NCBI GenBank assembly: GCA_029237695.1
Contig: CM055272.1
Coordinates: 38,158,901-38,222,900, forward strand
Length of the DNA stretch: 64,000 bases
Reading direction: 5' to 3'
Origin: Conchocele bisecta
Lineage: Eukaryota > Mollusca > Bivalvia > Lucinida > Thyasiridae
Shown here: in pieces, positions 21,901 through 34,262 of the stretch
Numbering within the stretch: the first letter of the stretch is position 1
How the letters are laid out: the number at the start of each line of letters is the position of its first letter
Position numbers and translations under genes: made by a program
Notes under the pieces: generated by a model
Databases searched by the model: none
What the model saw: only the letters and a program-made list of their open reading frames with translations
What the model was told of the DNA's origin: nothing

Positions 21901-24900
21901 CTTTGTAGACAAGAATAGCCTACGATTGGGGGAGTATTTCTGATGAAATGAAATGTATGTTGGTGTAAAACGGATAGCATTTGGCATGTATTTAGGGAGG
22001 GGGGGGGGAGATTTTCCTAGGAAATATTCCCCCCCGCCACCATCTACCATATGCATAGTGGACGTGGACATCTCTTTGTAGACGAGAATAGCCCACGATT
22101 GGGGGAGTATTTCTGATGAAACAAAATAATGTATGTTGGTGTAGAGAACATACAGCATGTGCCATGTATTGGTGGGGGGGGGGAGATTTTCCTAGGAAAT
22201 ATCCCCCCCCCACCATCTACCATATGCAAAGTGGATGTGCTTGTCTCTTTGTAGCGAAGAATAGCAGGTGATTGCGGGAGTATTTCTGATGAAATGTATG
22301 TTGGTGTAGAACAGATAGCATTTGGCATGTATTGAGGGAGGGGGAGGGGGAGATTTTCCTAGGAAATGTCCCCCCCCCAACCATCTACCATATGCATAGC
22401 GGATGTGAATGTCTCTTTGTAGACAAGAATAGCCTACGATTGGGGGTGTATTTCTGATGAAATGAAATGTATGTTGGTGTAAAACGGATAGCATTTGGCA
22501 TGTATTTAGGGAGGGGGGGGGGGAGATTTTCCTAGGAAATATCCCCCCCGCCACCATCTACCATATGCATAGTAGACGTGGACATCTCTTTGTAGACGAG
22601 AATAGCCCACGATTGGGGGAGTATTTCTGATGAAACAAAATAATGTATGTTGGTGTAGAACATACAGCATGTGCCATGTATTGGTGGGGGGGGGGGAGAT
22701 TTTCCTAGGAAATATCCCCCCCACCATCTACCATATGCAAAGTGGATGTGCTTGTCTCTTTGTAGCGAAGAATAGCAGGTGATTGCGGGAGTATTTCTGA
22801 TGAAATGTATGTTGGTGTAGAACAGATAGCATTTGGCATGTATTGAGGGAGGGGGAGGGGGAGATTTTCCTAGGAAATGTCTCCCCCCCCCCAACCATCT
22901 ACCATATGCATAGCGGATGTGAATGTCTCTTTGTAGACAAGAATAGCCTACGATTGGGGGAGTATTTCTGATGAAATGAAATGTATGTTGGTGTACGGAT
23001 AGCATTTGGCATGTATTTAAGGGAGGGGGGGGGGAGATTTTCCTAGGAAATATTCCCCCCGCCACCATCTACCATATGCATAGTGGACGTGGACATCTCT
23101 TTGTAGACAAGAATAGCCCACGATTGGGGGAGTATTTCTGATGAAACAAAATAATGTATGTTGGTGTAGAACAGACAGCATGTGTCATGTATTGGTGGGG
23201 GGGGGGAGATTTTCCTAGGAAATATTCCCCCCCACCATGTACCATATGCATAGCGGATGTGGATGTCTCTTTGTAGACAAGAATAACCCTTGATTGGGGG
23301 AGTATTTCTGATGAAATAATGTATGTTGGTGTAGAACAAATAGCATTTTTGCATGTATTTAGGGGGGGGGATTTTCCTAGGAAATATTCCCCCACCCCCC
23401 CTCCCACCATCTACCATATGCATAGCTTTGTAGACAAGAATAGTGCATGATTGGGGGAGTATTTCTCATGAAACAAAATAATGTATGTTGGTGTAGAACA
23501 GACAGCATGTGGCATGAATTGGTGGGGGGGGGGAGATTTTCCTAGGAAATATTCCCTCCCCCCACCCCACCATGTACCATATGCAAAGTGGATGTGAATG
23601 TCTCTTTGTAGAGAAGGGAAGAATAGCAGTGATGGGGAGTATTTCTGATGAAACCGAAATGAAAGTTGGTGAAAGATAGCATGTGGTAATGTATTATTGG
23701 GGGGGGGGGTGGGGGGGGGGAGATTTTCCTAGGAAATATTCCCCCGCCACCATCTTACCATATGCTAGCTTTTGTAGACAAGAATAGCGCATGATTGGGG
23801 GAGTATTTCTCATGAAACAAAATAATGTATGTTGGTGTAGAACAGACAGCATGTGGCAATGTTAATGGTGGGGGGGGGGGGGGGTGGGGGGGATCAAAGA
23901 GACATCCACATCCGCTATGCATATGGTAGTTAGTTAGTTGTGGGGGGGTATTTCCTAGGAAACTCTCCCCCTCCCCCTCCCTCAATACATGCCAAATGCT
24001 ATCTGTTCTACACCAACATACATTATTTCATCATGAGGGAGGGGGTGTTATTCTTGTCTACAAAGAGTCATTCACATCCGCTATGCATATGGTAGATGGT
24101 TGGGGGGGATATTTCCTAGGAAAATCTCCCCCCCCCCCACCCACCAATACATGCCACATGCTATCTGTTCTACACCAACATACATTATTTCATCAGAAAT
24201 ACTCCCCCAATCGTGGGTTATTCTTGTCTACAAAATGACATCCACATCCGCTATGCATATGGTAGTTAGTTGGGGGGGGGGGAATATTTCCTAGGAAAAT
24301 CTCCACCCCCCCCCCTCCCTCAATACATGCCAAATGGTATCTGTTCTACACCAACATACATTATTTGATCATGAGGGAGGGGGGGTTATTCTTGTCTACA
24401 AAGAGACATTCACATCCGCTATGCATATGGTAGATGGTTGGGGGGGGGGGGGGGGGTGGGGGGGGGGGGGGGAATATTTCCTAGGAAAATCTCCCCCCCC
24501 CACGAATACATTATTTCATCAGAAATACTCACCCAATCATGGGTTATTCTTGTCTACAAAGAGACATTCCCCTATGCATATGGTAGTTGGTTGGGGGGGG
24601 GGAATATTTCCTAGGAAAATCTCCCCCCCCTCCCTCAATACATGCCAAATGCTATCTGTTCTGCACCAACATACATTATTTCATCAGAAATACTCCCCCA
24701 ATCGTGTGTTATTCTTGTCTACAAAGAGACATCCACATCCGCTATGCATATGGTAGTTGGTTGGGGGGATATTTCCTAGGAAAATCTCCCCCCCTCCCTC
24801 AATACATGCCAAATGCTATCTGTTCTACACCAACATACATTATTTCATCATGAGGGAGGGGGGGGTATTCTTGTCTACAAAGAGGCATTCACATCCGCTA

Positions 24901-25257
24901 TGCATATGGTAGATGGTTGGGGGGATATTTCCTAGGAAACCCCCCCCCCCTCTCCCCCCCCCCGCCAATATGCGTCACATGCTAACTGTTCTACACAAAC
25001 ATTTTCACTTGATCAGAAATATTCCCCCAATCTTGTGATATTCTTGTCTATCAAGGGACTTACACTATGCATATGGTAGATTGGGGTGGGGTGTGATGGA
25101 GGTGATTTTTTATGTTCCCCTTTCTTATACTACCAAATGGCATACATTGTGCGTTCCTGCACCTGTTTCGTGGGACATAATTCTGCTTTGTAGCATTCAA
25201 ACACAAACTTTTGGGTGGGGGGGCGCGGGGGGGGAGAATTTCCAGGGTGGGGGGGAC
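18955..25257. repeat. 6.3 kb array of ~170 bp G-run/C-run hairpin units
   Basis: Each unit holds a G-run of 7-13, AGATTTTCCTAGGAAATATT and a C-run of 6-10, followed by CCACCATCTACCATATGCAT, TCTCTTTGTAGACAAGAATAG, GATTGGGGGAGTATTTCTGATG and GTATGTTGGTGTAGAACA. Unit starts are 165-173 bp apart. Three unit types alternate in a ~511 bp higher-order repeat between 21480 and 23090. Orientation reverses at about 23890. Edges (18970-19075 and 25215-25255) carry diverged G/C runs with GGAAAT or AATTTCC. 19080-19445 is a non-repeated spacer. No protein is encoded. Confidence 0.9.
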
Positions 25258-26228
25258 CACTAACATGAAATGCAAGTTAATTCACTTAATTATGCTCAGT
25301 CGGTATGATCTGCCATATCGCAAGTTAAATTTTTTGGCGGTCTGGAAAAATATGTAATTTTTAAGAATGCTAACTTGAACTTCAAGCTAATTCAACTAAT
25401 TATGCTATAATTTCAGTTAATTAACAACTGTCGGTATTAAATGAGATATCGCAAGTTAAATATTTTGGCGGTCTGGAAAAATAAGTAATTTTGAGGAATG
25501 CTAACTTGAACTTCAAGCTAATTAAGTTAATTATGCTATAATTTCAGGTGTATACACATTGAATTATCCTCGGTCGGTATGATATGAGATATCGCAAGTT
25601 AAATTTTTTTGCGGCCAGCAAAAATAAGTAATTTTTAAGAATGCTAATTTGAAATTCAAGTTATTTCAATTAATTATTCAGCTGTATTCAAATTTAGTTA
25701 TGCTCAGTCCGTATGATCTGCCATATCGCAAGTTAAATTTTTTGGCGGTCAGGAAAAATAAGCAATTTTTATGAATGCTAACTCGAACTTCAAGTTAATC
25801 CAATGAATTATGCTATAAATTCAGGTGTATTCCAATTTAATTATGCTCGGTCGGTATGATATTAGATATCTCAAGTAAAATATTTTGGCGGTCAGCAAAA
25901 ATAAGCAATATTTAGGAATGCTAACTTGAAATTCAAGTTAATTCAATTATTATTCAGCTGTATTTCAATTTAATTATTCTCCGTCGGTATGATATAAGAT
26001 TTCGCAAGTTAATTTTTTTGTTGGTCAGCAAAAATAAGTAATTTTTATAAATGGTAACTTGAACTTCACGTTACTTCAATTGATTATGCTATAAATTCAG
26101 GTGTCTTCAAATTTATTTATGATCGGTCGGTATGATATGAGATTTCGCAAGTTAAATTAAGTAAAAGTAAGTAATTTTTAGGAATGCTAACATGAAATTG
26201 AAGTTAATTCAGCTCTATTCCAATTTAA
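25258..26228 (+). repeat. ~150 bp satellite, right block
   Basis: The same monomers as 16080-18955 (CGGTCGGTATGAT, TCGCAAGTTAAAT, TTTTTGGCGGTC, GCTAACTTGAA) resume directly after the G-run array and in the same orientation. The array therefore sits inside what was one satellite block. Six to seven monomers are visible. Confidence 0.85.
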
Positions 26229-26239
26229 TTTTGTCGGTC

Positions 26240-26652
26240 ATCAAAAATTCGAGAAAGTGCGCGACATCGCACCGCTGTTCCAAAATTTGTCAAAATTAGG
26301 CGTAAGTGTATTGTTTTCGAATATCGGTATAGTACCAATACACTAGTACTCAGAAAACATTGTTTTTCCTTTCCTGCTGTATCATAAAGCAAATTTGTTG
26401 ACTGACCGTTCCAAGCCAGTACCCTTTTGTCTGTCGACCATTCCAGAGTGGCATACATGTTGGTATAGTTTGAGTGATGAGTCTTTATATGTAGAATGGT
26501 TAGCTATAACACTATTTAGGGTACTATTATGTGATTTTATGGACTTTTGTGCTTTTAATTCATTATCTATTAAAATTCTCCATAGTTCTGTAGTAGCTCA
26601 ATTTAAGGTAGAATGTGGACAGTCACATGGTGGAGTTACACAGCTGCTGTGT
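26240..26652 (-). repeat. Inverted copy of the 35203-35613 repeat
   Basis: The reverse complement matches 35203-35613 over about 410 bp, from CACACAGCAGCTG to the CTCGAA block. Both contain a short open frame starting near ATG(T/C)TGCCACTCTGGAATGG. The sequence is an interspersed repeat; the frame in it (26458 to 26225, minus strand) is discussed under the right copy. Confidence 0.85.
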
Positions 26653-26767
26653 GAAAACCATTTGAGATATTTGCTCCAAACTTGGTACTGTAGCCAGGAA
26701 TAGAAACTAGTTTTGAATAGTGAATATTGTAGAATGATTTGTAGTGGGACTGGTACACTTATAATAA

Positions 26768-27189
26768 GGTTAGAGGACACCAAATGGTGCGAAATCGCCC
26801 AGGGGGTATAAAATAGTGCGGGTGTTTGAGGTAACAGGCACCGTTTGCTTGCAAATCTCGATCCATTACTACCCAGTTTCACTTGAGCATATTTGTAACA
26901 TTTAAAAGAAATCACTGAACCTGTTAGTCACGTGATGTAAACAGAGTTTCCGTGGCCAAAAAAATGTAAACAATATTGGAGGATATGACAAGTTGGAATT
27001 TTCTTTCTTAGGAGTAAGTGAACCTATTGTTTAGTTCATGCAGAACCAGTACAGACTGGCTGCAGGTCATGTACAAGTGGGTCCCACAGCATCCATACGA
27101 ATAGTGAAAGTATGAGAGACTGCATGGCCTTATTGGATGGCATTGAATCGGTTACATTATATAGTAAAACTATTTGGTGGTGTCTAACC
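26768..27189 (-). mobile_element. GGTTAG-ended MITE, left copy
   Basis: Bounded by GGTTAGAGGACACCAAATGG and CTATTTGGTGGTGTCTAACC, an imperfect ~18 bp terminal inverted repeat. The interior matches the reverse complement of 35981-36450 (CCCAGTTTCACTTGAG, GTAAACAGAGTTTCCGTGGCC, GTACAAGTGGGTCCCACAGCAT). 422 bp, no ORF, so non-autonomous. No clear target-site duplication was seen. Confidence 0.85.
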
Positions 27190-28059
27190 TTGATGACAGT
27201 TACTTCCGTTTATAAACAAATTTTGAAGGAGCGTTTCAATTTGTATTACTTATTTTTGGCTATTAATGCATGAAATAAACTATGTCAGTGAATACACTAG
27301 GTAGGTTGTTGTATAGAAATATATATAGATATCTTACATCGGAATAAACACGCTATCCACGCTGTTGAGTGTCAAAATAACCAGACAGCTGTGGTTGGCA
27401 AGTGGGAGGGGTAGGGGAAATATGGCTAATTCTTTTTTATTCAAATCAAAAGTTAGCTACCAGCCCACACGTGTACCAAGTTTTAATTTTTACATTAGGT
27501 TTATGACTGCAGAGGTAACTTAAATTGAAAATATTAACTTGGTACACGGGTGGTCTGGGTAATACATTCATGAAAGTAGGGAAGAAAATGTCAATTTCCG
27601 GTTTCATGACGTCACGCCACGCGGTTTCATGACGTCATCGCATGATGTAAACTGATCAAAATTATATTTTTAAATAGATGAGAATTTTTATTTCACAAAA
27701 CGGGTAAAATTTATAAATTTTTGAGAAAATGAAATGTTGCCAAAATCGGATGCGATATCAGGGCCTTACCGCACCTTCCTCTTTGTAATTTAACGCTTTA
27801 CACAGTTGTATTCATTGGAAGAGTGCTCATACTAGTTAAAGTATATTTACTTAATAATAACAATACCACTAATAATACTCATCATCATACTTCTTCAACC
27901 TGTGCTAACTTAACTTGGATTGTTTGTCGTGATTTGTTGTGTTTTAGGTTGCCATTTTCTGGTGGCAAATGTTTGATGTGTAGCTGTGTGGACATCTTTC
28001 ATTGTCATTGTCTCTTGCCTCAATCAATCTGCTATGCTTATCAATGACCACTGCATCTG
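27190..28059. other. Gene-free stretch
   Basis: Nothing recognisable. 27603-27638 holds GGTTTCATGACGTCA twice (a short direct repeat with CRE-like TGACGTCA). The rest is AT-rich. Confidence 0.5.
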
Positions 28060-28152
28060 TAGCCGATTTCATCAAGTTGCAAAGTATACTAATCTAGCAA
28101 AGTGTTCTTTGAGGGAGTCATACTTTGCAATGTTGGTGAAATAGGCTACATA
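28060..28152. mobile_element. Internally deleted TGTAGCC MITE, copy 3
   Basis: TGTAGCCGATTTCATCAAG, GCAAAGTATACTAATCTAGCAAAGTG and TTTGAGGGAGT are followed directly by ATACTTTGCAATGTTGGTGAAATAGGCTACA. Both ends of the 305 bp MITE at 4803-5109 are present but the central stem and much of each arm are missing, leaving ~93 bp. Confidence 0.85.
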
Positions 28153-30095
28153 TCTCTGCTCACATTATATAATATATTGTACATAATTTAATTATGTGAC
28201 ATGGAGAATTAAAGTAATTTACAGAAAATACAGTGTCAAAGACATCGACATAGTATGTACCAGTTAAACTGGACATGGACACATGGCAAATGGACACAAC
28301 TATGGTTTGCATTCAATTCTATGTTGTTATTACAGTTTGATTATAATTGTAGTATTGTAAACATTGTAAACTCTTCTAGTGGGTATGATTCTTTCATCCA
28401 TTTCTGAAATGTAATTTAACAATAATTTTCTTCATATCATTTATTTTGTTTCAAACTGTTCATAGGTGATCTATGTACATTTTCTTTTTCATTACAACTG
28501 CATTTCTTTTTAATAAAACGGGGAGGAAAGTAGTGAACAACCTTATTGCCTTCTCAAGTTTTTACACATTGCTCATTGTTTGCTTAATATTCGTCTTCCA
28601 ATTAAACACAACCATGGATTCAATCAGACCGTCTACCAAATCAGCGAACATAATATATTCCATCAGTTTGTCCCATCTATATATGACATTGCTGTTGAAC
28701 AGACATCAACTCCAATCAATCAATTCTTCAATTTGTCAATCAATCCAGTATATGTAGTTTGTCCTATAAATTTCCTTGGCCATTAGTAAATATATTCATC
28801 CATAAATTATTCCTACATTTCATGTTCGTACACCACATCCATATTCAATCTGGGTAAAGTATCTGTCTGAAAACAAAGTGAAGGTCGATATGAGTGAGAG
28901 ATTGACCCTTCCTGAAATGAATGAAATTGTGTAATGTTATTATGAATATGATTTGTTCTCAAACCACTGACACCGCCATTGCATCTCTTTAACTGTCATA
29001 TCATGATTAAAGTGATCTATTTTGTAACATTTCAATTAATATCAGAGTTACATTTATCTTTGACAATTTTCCATAAGCAAAGAAATCAGTATATTGTTTC
29101 AAGTGAGCCACCTTGTCTTTGCATGTACATGTACTCTGTATGCATGCTTATTTTTGCATTAATTATTCAAGTGATGGTCTCCTTAAATTACTTTGATATT
29201 TCTTATATCACTTTATACCATCATTTTTATCGTGGATTCTAACAACCACACTTTATGCATACAGGGACCATGCTTCTTTCCATTATTTTGTCTGTTTTGT
29301 TTGTCTAATGTACCTGTGATGTCTGTCTAATTCTGTTTCTGCTATCAACCTACTCAGCAATCATACTTGGCAACATACATGTATGATGCCGCAACTCATA
29401 TTGCATTTCTTTTGTAGTTTTTTTGCTTGAAATAACAATGGCATGTAATTTGGAGATGTAGTATTATTCATTTATTATAGTGACACATGTGAACAAGCAT
29501 ACATATATATTCATTTACATAACATATGTTATCTTAAGGCATACATGTATATGATATGTTGTTCAGCACCCAGCCATATGTTGACTTACGAGTCACTTCT
29601 TTGAATATAATAAATAATGACAACCGGTTGTATTAGGTTAATGAACCCATTTCATCTCAAATGCATGGTATAACGACCCTTTCCCATCTCAATATAAGTG
29701 CGCATGTCCTGACCGCCCATGTGAACCATCCCGATTGGACGTTTCGCTGAACGTTCACCACATGAACAAGAGATGGGAAAAGACAATAATGTCTGCATGT
29801 GGTATGAAATGAGGTCATAAAATGAGTGTATACTGACTGATACATCGAACTTTGACTATTTTACCACAATGATGGGCAGTGTGAATACGGACAGGCCCGT
29901 GAACATACACGGGCAGCCAGCATCCTCACTGCTCGTCATTGATCTTTAACATCATTATTTGAATGTTGCCAAGTGTAGACTCCGATCATACTACGAATAC
30001 TCGTTGAATGATCCGGTCCATACTGGTCATATGGTGAAACAATTATATTTACATAGAAATAGAAAACAGTACATGTAATTCGGCAAACGACCCAA
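28153..30095. other. Gene-free AT-rich stretch
   Basis: Small ORFs at 28473-29242 are low-complexity, AT-driven and lack any family pattern. No tandem repeat or palindrome of note was seen. Confidence 0.5.
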
Positions 30096-30596
30096 TTATA
30101 TGTACATGGCAGTTGCTCGTTTATTCATAGCTTCTTCTAGAAATGTGCATGTTTTCCTAATAGTATCTGGTTTACTCATCATTAATGTAAGTTTTTCTGC
30201 GTCAGACATGCTTTCGTAGCAATTATTAGAGAAACATGCGAAAATGTATGTTTCCCTAATGCGTTGATAAAAGGGACATGAACATAGCACGTGAGTTTCT
30301 GATTCTACTTGTATGTCGTTACACATCACACATACACGCTCACGTTCTGGAATATGTCTATATCTACCAGTTTCTATATTAAGGGGGAGAACTCCACATC
30401 GCATTCGTGCTAATAGTGACCGATGTCTAATCGATCGGTTCAGTTTAACATACAACTCCGTTTCATATTTAGATTTAAACAAAACATAGGTTCTCAGTTT
30501 TGGTTGCAGATTCATATTGTTTTTCCATGTCGCTTTTTCGATTTCACAAAGTTTATTCTGACATATGTATACATTTCGTCTTGCTCTGCATAACAA
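30096..30596 (-). pseudogene. Non-LTR ORF2 C-terminal fragment
   Basis: 166 residues reading LRTYVLFKSKYETELYVKLN, then R.RSLLARMRCGVLPLNIETGRY and a zinc-knuckle-like C.MC......E.ETHVLCSCPFYQRIR. This is the C-terminal region of a CR1/L2-type non-LTR ORF2. No RT lies upstream, so it is a heavily 5'-truncated copy. Its 5' end (30517-30596) is also the outer edge of the large palindrome, whose other arm repeats the same ~80 bp at 35120-35202. Confidence 0.75.
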
Positions 30597-31329
30597 ACTG
30601 CAGATTTTTGGAATTCATACATTATACTAGATAGCTCATCACCTCACGCTGTGTTCATGTGTCACCGATAGATAACATTACGCAAACACGTCTTATTTGG
30701 AATCAATAAATCAGTGAACTACTTTCGGCAAGGGAGATAATCAATATACACAACTACCACGGGAACTATTTTCATACGAGCGAAGCTGATTGTTCTGTTT
30801 ATTAGTATATATAGTTTTAATCTATCTCCTGTGATATATAATGATACATTACTTTGCTATGTTATGGGTACTAATACATGTTGTTTATTTTGTGTCAATT
30901 TTCAACACCATTTACGGAAAATATTACTGATTTTCTAAAAACAATATCGGCGAAGGTGTACTGCACTACTTTTTTAAAATAACCAGCCGTCTAATATATC
31001 TGTGTAACTATAATCGAGAGTATATCGTTAATTGTCATGTTGTCTCCGACAGACTGTCGTGTACCTAAAGGCTAAACTGACCATACTATAGTCTCCCACT
31101 ACTCGGGCTATTTCACAACACTATGTATGGCAGGTGACTGGTATAACCTAGGGGTGACTTATCTCCTAACAGGACGTCAGAGGTGGTGACTTGCTATGTA
31201 TTACAGGCTTTGCTATGTATGGCAGATGGCTCAGATTGCTGTACAACCAAGGGGTGACTTATCTCTAACATGTTGTCAGAGGTGGTGACATCTAGGGGTG
31301 TAGGTGGTAGGCACCTTTTTATACGACCG

Positions 31330-31960
31330 TTTTTAAAAAAAACGGTACGTATTTTGCGGCTGACACAAAAAGTGCATAGTTCGTGTACACAACTCCTCCG
31401 AAACCGTTCTGTCGATAGATTTGAAAATATACACACGTCTTCTACACATATTGAAGATGGGCACCTTGGTGTTGTTATGCCGAAACAATATTTTTTAACA
31501 AAAATATCACCTTTTTAACTTAGCCATTTTTTCTACATTTTTATATACAATTCTATATACGGTATAGAGTTTGTGTACACAACTCCTCCGAAAAACCGTT
31601 CAGTCGACCGTTCTGAAACTATACACACGTCTTCTACACATATTGAAGATGTGCGCCTTGGTGTTTTTATGCCGAAACAATATTTGTTAACACAAATATC
31701 ACCTTTTTAACAATAGCCATTTTGTCTACATTTTTCTATACAGTTTTATATACGGTACAGAGTTTGTGTACACAACTCCTCCGAAACCGTTCAGTCAATC
31801 GATTTGAAACTATACACACGTCTTCTACACATATTGAAGATGTGCAACTTGGTGTTTTTATGCCTAAAATATATATGTTAACAAAAATATCACCTTTTTA
31901 ACTTAGCCATTTGTTCTACATTTTCTATGCAATTCTATATACGGTACAGTCAATCCAGTA
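31330..31960 (-). repeat. 175 bp tandem array, inverted block
   Basis: Three and a half units of GTTTGTGTACACAACTCCTC, CTATACACACGTCTTCTAC, ATATTGAAGATGTGCACCTTG and AAAAATATCACCTTTTTAAC, the reverse complement of the units at 5917-6480 and 33263-34262. Left arm of the central part of the palindrome. Confidence 0.85.
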
Positions 31961-32129
31961 AACATTTATTTGAAAATTTGGAAAGGGTCTCGACTAATCT
32001 TGAATGTAAATGTGATTGAACACATTCTAAACATGCACTCAAATATATCTGGTTCATAGAAACAGCTGCGTAATTTGGATTTAAAAAAAGTTTACATGAC
32101 GTCACATTTGACGTCACACAAACCACACT

Positions 32130-32705
32130 CCAGCTAGTCAATGCAATCCATAATACAGTTAACGCAAACCACAATCCAGTCAATGAAAGCCACACTCCAG
32201 TCAATGCAAACCACACTCCAGTCAATGAAAACCACAATACAGTCAATGCAAACCACAATCCAGTCAATGAAAACCAAAATACAGTCAATGAAAACCACAA
32301 TACAGTCATTGCAAAACACAATGCAGTCATTGAAAACCACTATACGGTCAATGCAAAGCACAATACAGTGAATGCAAACCAAAATACAGTCAATGAAAAC
32401 CACAATACAGTCAATTCAAACCACAATACAGTCAATGAAAACCACAATACAGTCAATGCAAACCACAATACAGTCAATGCAAAACACAATCAAGTTAATC
32501 CAACCCACACTCCTGTCGATGCAAACCACAGTACTGTCAATGCAAACCACTATACAGTCAATGCAAACCACAATACAGTCAATGCAAACGAATATACAGT
32601 CAATGCAAACCTCAATCCGGTCAATGCAAACCACTATGCAGTCAATGCAAACCACACTGTAGTCATTGCAAACCACAATACAGTCAAACCAAACCACAAT
32701 GTGGT
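32130..32705 (+). repeat. 21 bp minisatellite (CAGTCAATGCAAACCACAATA)
   Basis: About 27 tandem copies. Variants differ mainly at AATGCAAA/AATGAAAA and CACAATA/CACACTC. Because 21 is a multiple of three, several frames stay open on both strands and give repetitive ORFs such as VNANHNT or CIDCIVV; these are artefacts. It sits at the centre of the 4.7 kb palindrome. Confidence 0.95.
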
Positions 32706-33262
32706 TTCCAAGAAAACAGGCGTGCAATTCCGAGTGTGCTCTTCACGGTGTATTTTTGTAAGGAATTGATTACGGGTTTTCTCTCACAGCGAAACCCGTG
32801 AACATAATTTGCAATAGTGTAATACAATAATATTGAAACGACGTCACATTACTTATCTCACAAATTAAAGTACTCTTTCCTATTTTAAATTGGTTTTATT
32901 GTCATATGTGAGGCAGGTGAGAGGGTGGGGAGGGGGTATTCTCTTGGTCGTAGGTAAAGGTTGGCACTTCATAATACGGGATATATCACCATATTAATAC
33001 CATATTAATACATTGTATGATATAAAAAATGAACTTGCCTTCAATGATTTTCATCATTTCTTGCTTTATTTCTGCACATAATTATATGTTGTCACCCCTC
33101 ATGTCAACCGTCTCGACAATACGACTGGGCAAAACGAAAAAAAAAAGAGAAAATAACATTGTAAATAATCTGATGTATTCTCAAACTGAAAATGGTTAAG
33201 CCTATCGTATGTTAACCAGTCTACTAGTATATAAGAGTCATACTGCATTGTTTATATAGTAA

Positions 33263-34262
33263 ACAAGAGTGGCGCAAGTCACAAAATACGCCCGTCGAAT
33301 ATGGGACAGACAGCGAAGATGCAGAAATATGAAGCTGTCACCAAGGCAAGAAACATTAATGAGAATTTGAAAGTCTCTAGCATTATTTCTTCATCTCGTT
33401 GTGCTAAACATGTATACTAATTTAGGCAGAGATATAAAAGTAGAGTGTAAAGTAGAAATGATAGGGAATTGGATACAATAATTTAGAAAAAATGTTTAAA
33501 AGGTGATATTTTTGTTAAAAATATTTTTCCGGCATAAAAACAACAAGGTGCACATCTTCAATATGTGTAGAAGACGTGTGTACAGTTTCAGAACGATCGA
33601 CTGAACGGTTTCGGTGGAGTTGTGTACACAAACTCTGTACCGTATATAGAATTGTATTGAAAAATGTAGAAACAATGGCTAAGTTAAAAAGGCGATATTT
33701 TTGTTAACAAATATTTTTCGGCATACAAATACCAAGGTGCACATCTTCAATATGTGTAGAAGACGTGTGTATTGTTTCAGAACGATCTACTGAACGGTGT
33801 CGGAGGAGTTGGGTACACAAACTCTGTACCGTATATAGAATTGTATAGAAAAATGTAGAAAAAATGGCTATTGTTAAAAAGGTGATATGTTTGTTAACAA
33901 ATATTTTTTCGGCATAAAAACACCAAGGTGCACATCTTCAATATGTGTAGAAGACGTGTGTATAGTTTCAGAACGCTCGACTGAACGGGTTTTCGGATGA
34001 GTTGTGTACACAAACTCTGTACCGTATATAGAATTGCATAGAAAAATGTAGAAAAAATGGCTAAGTTAAAAAGGTGATATTTTTGTTAAAAAATATTTTT
34101 TCGGCATAAAGGCACCAAGGTGCCCATCTTCAATATGTGTAGAAGACGTGTGTTTAGTTTCAGATCGATCGACTGAACGGTTTCAGAGGAGTTGTGTACA
34201 CGAACTATGCACTTTTTCTGTCAGCCGCATAATTATAAAAAACGGTCGTATAAAAAGGTGCC
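33263..34262 (+). repeat. 175 bp tandem array with leader, 4 copies
   Basis: The leader AACAAGAGTGGCGCAAGTCAC matches 5917 onward almost base for base for ~140 bp. Four units follow, each with AAGGTGCACATCTTCAATATG and GAGTTGTGTACACAAACTCT. The last ends GTGCACTTTTTCTGTCAGCCGCAT and then AAAAACGGTCGTATAAAAAGGTGCCTA, matched at the inverted block (31310-31380). A C-run follows at 34275-34289. Confidence 0.85.

Noticed and set aside
19444..24853. Many ORFs with ISPPPPP, GYSCLQRD and HQHTLF repeats
   Set aside because: They repeat exactly with the G-run tandem units and overlap in several frames, so they come from the array.
28473..29242. Short AT-rich ORFs as host genes
   Set aside because: Low complexity, no domain pattern, no splice-consistent neighbours.
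32134..32769. Long ORFs on both strands (VNANHNT, SMQTTIQ, VFIDCIV repeats)
   Set aside because: A 21 bp minisatellite is 3n in length and keeps several frames open; no start context or non-repeat domain.
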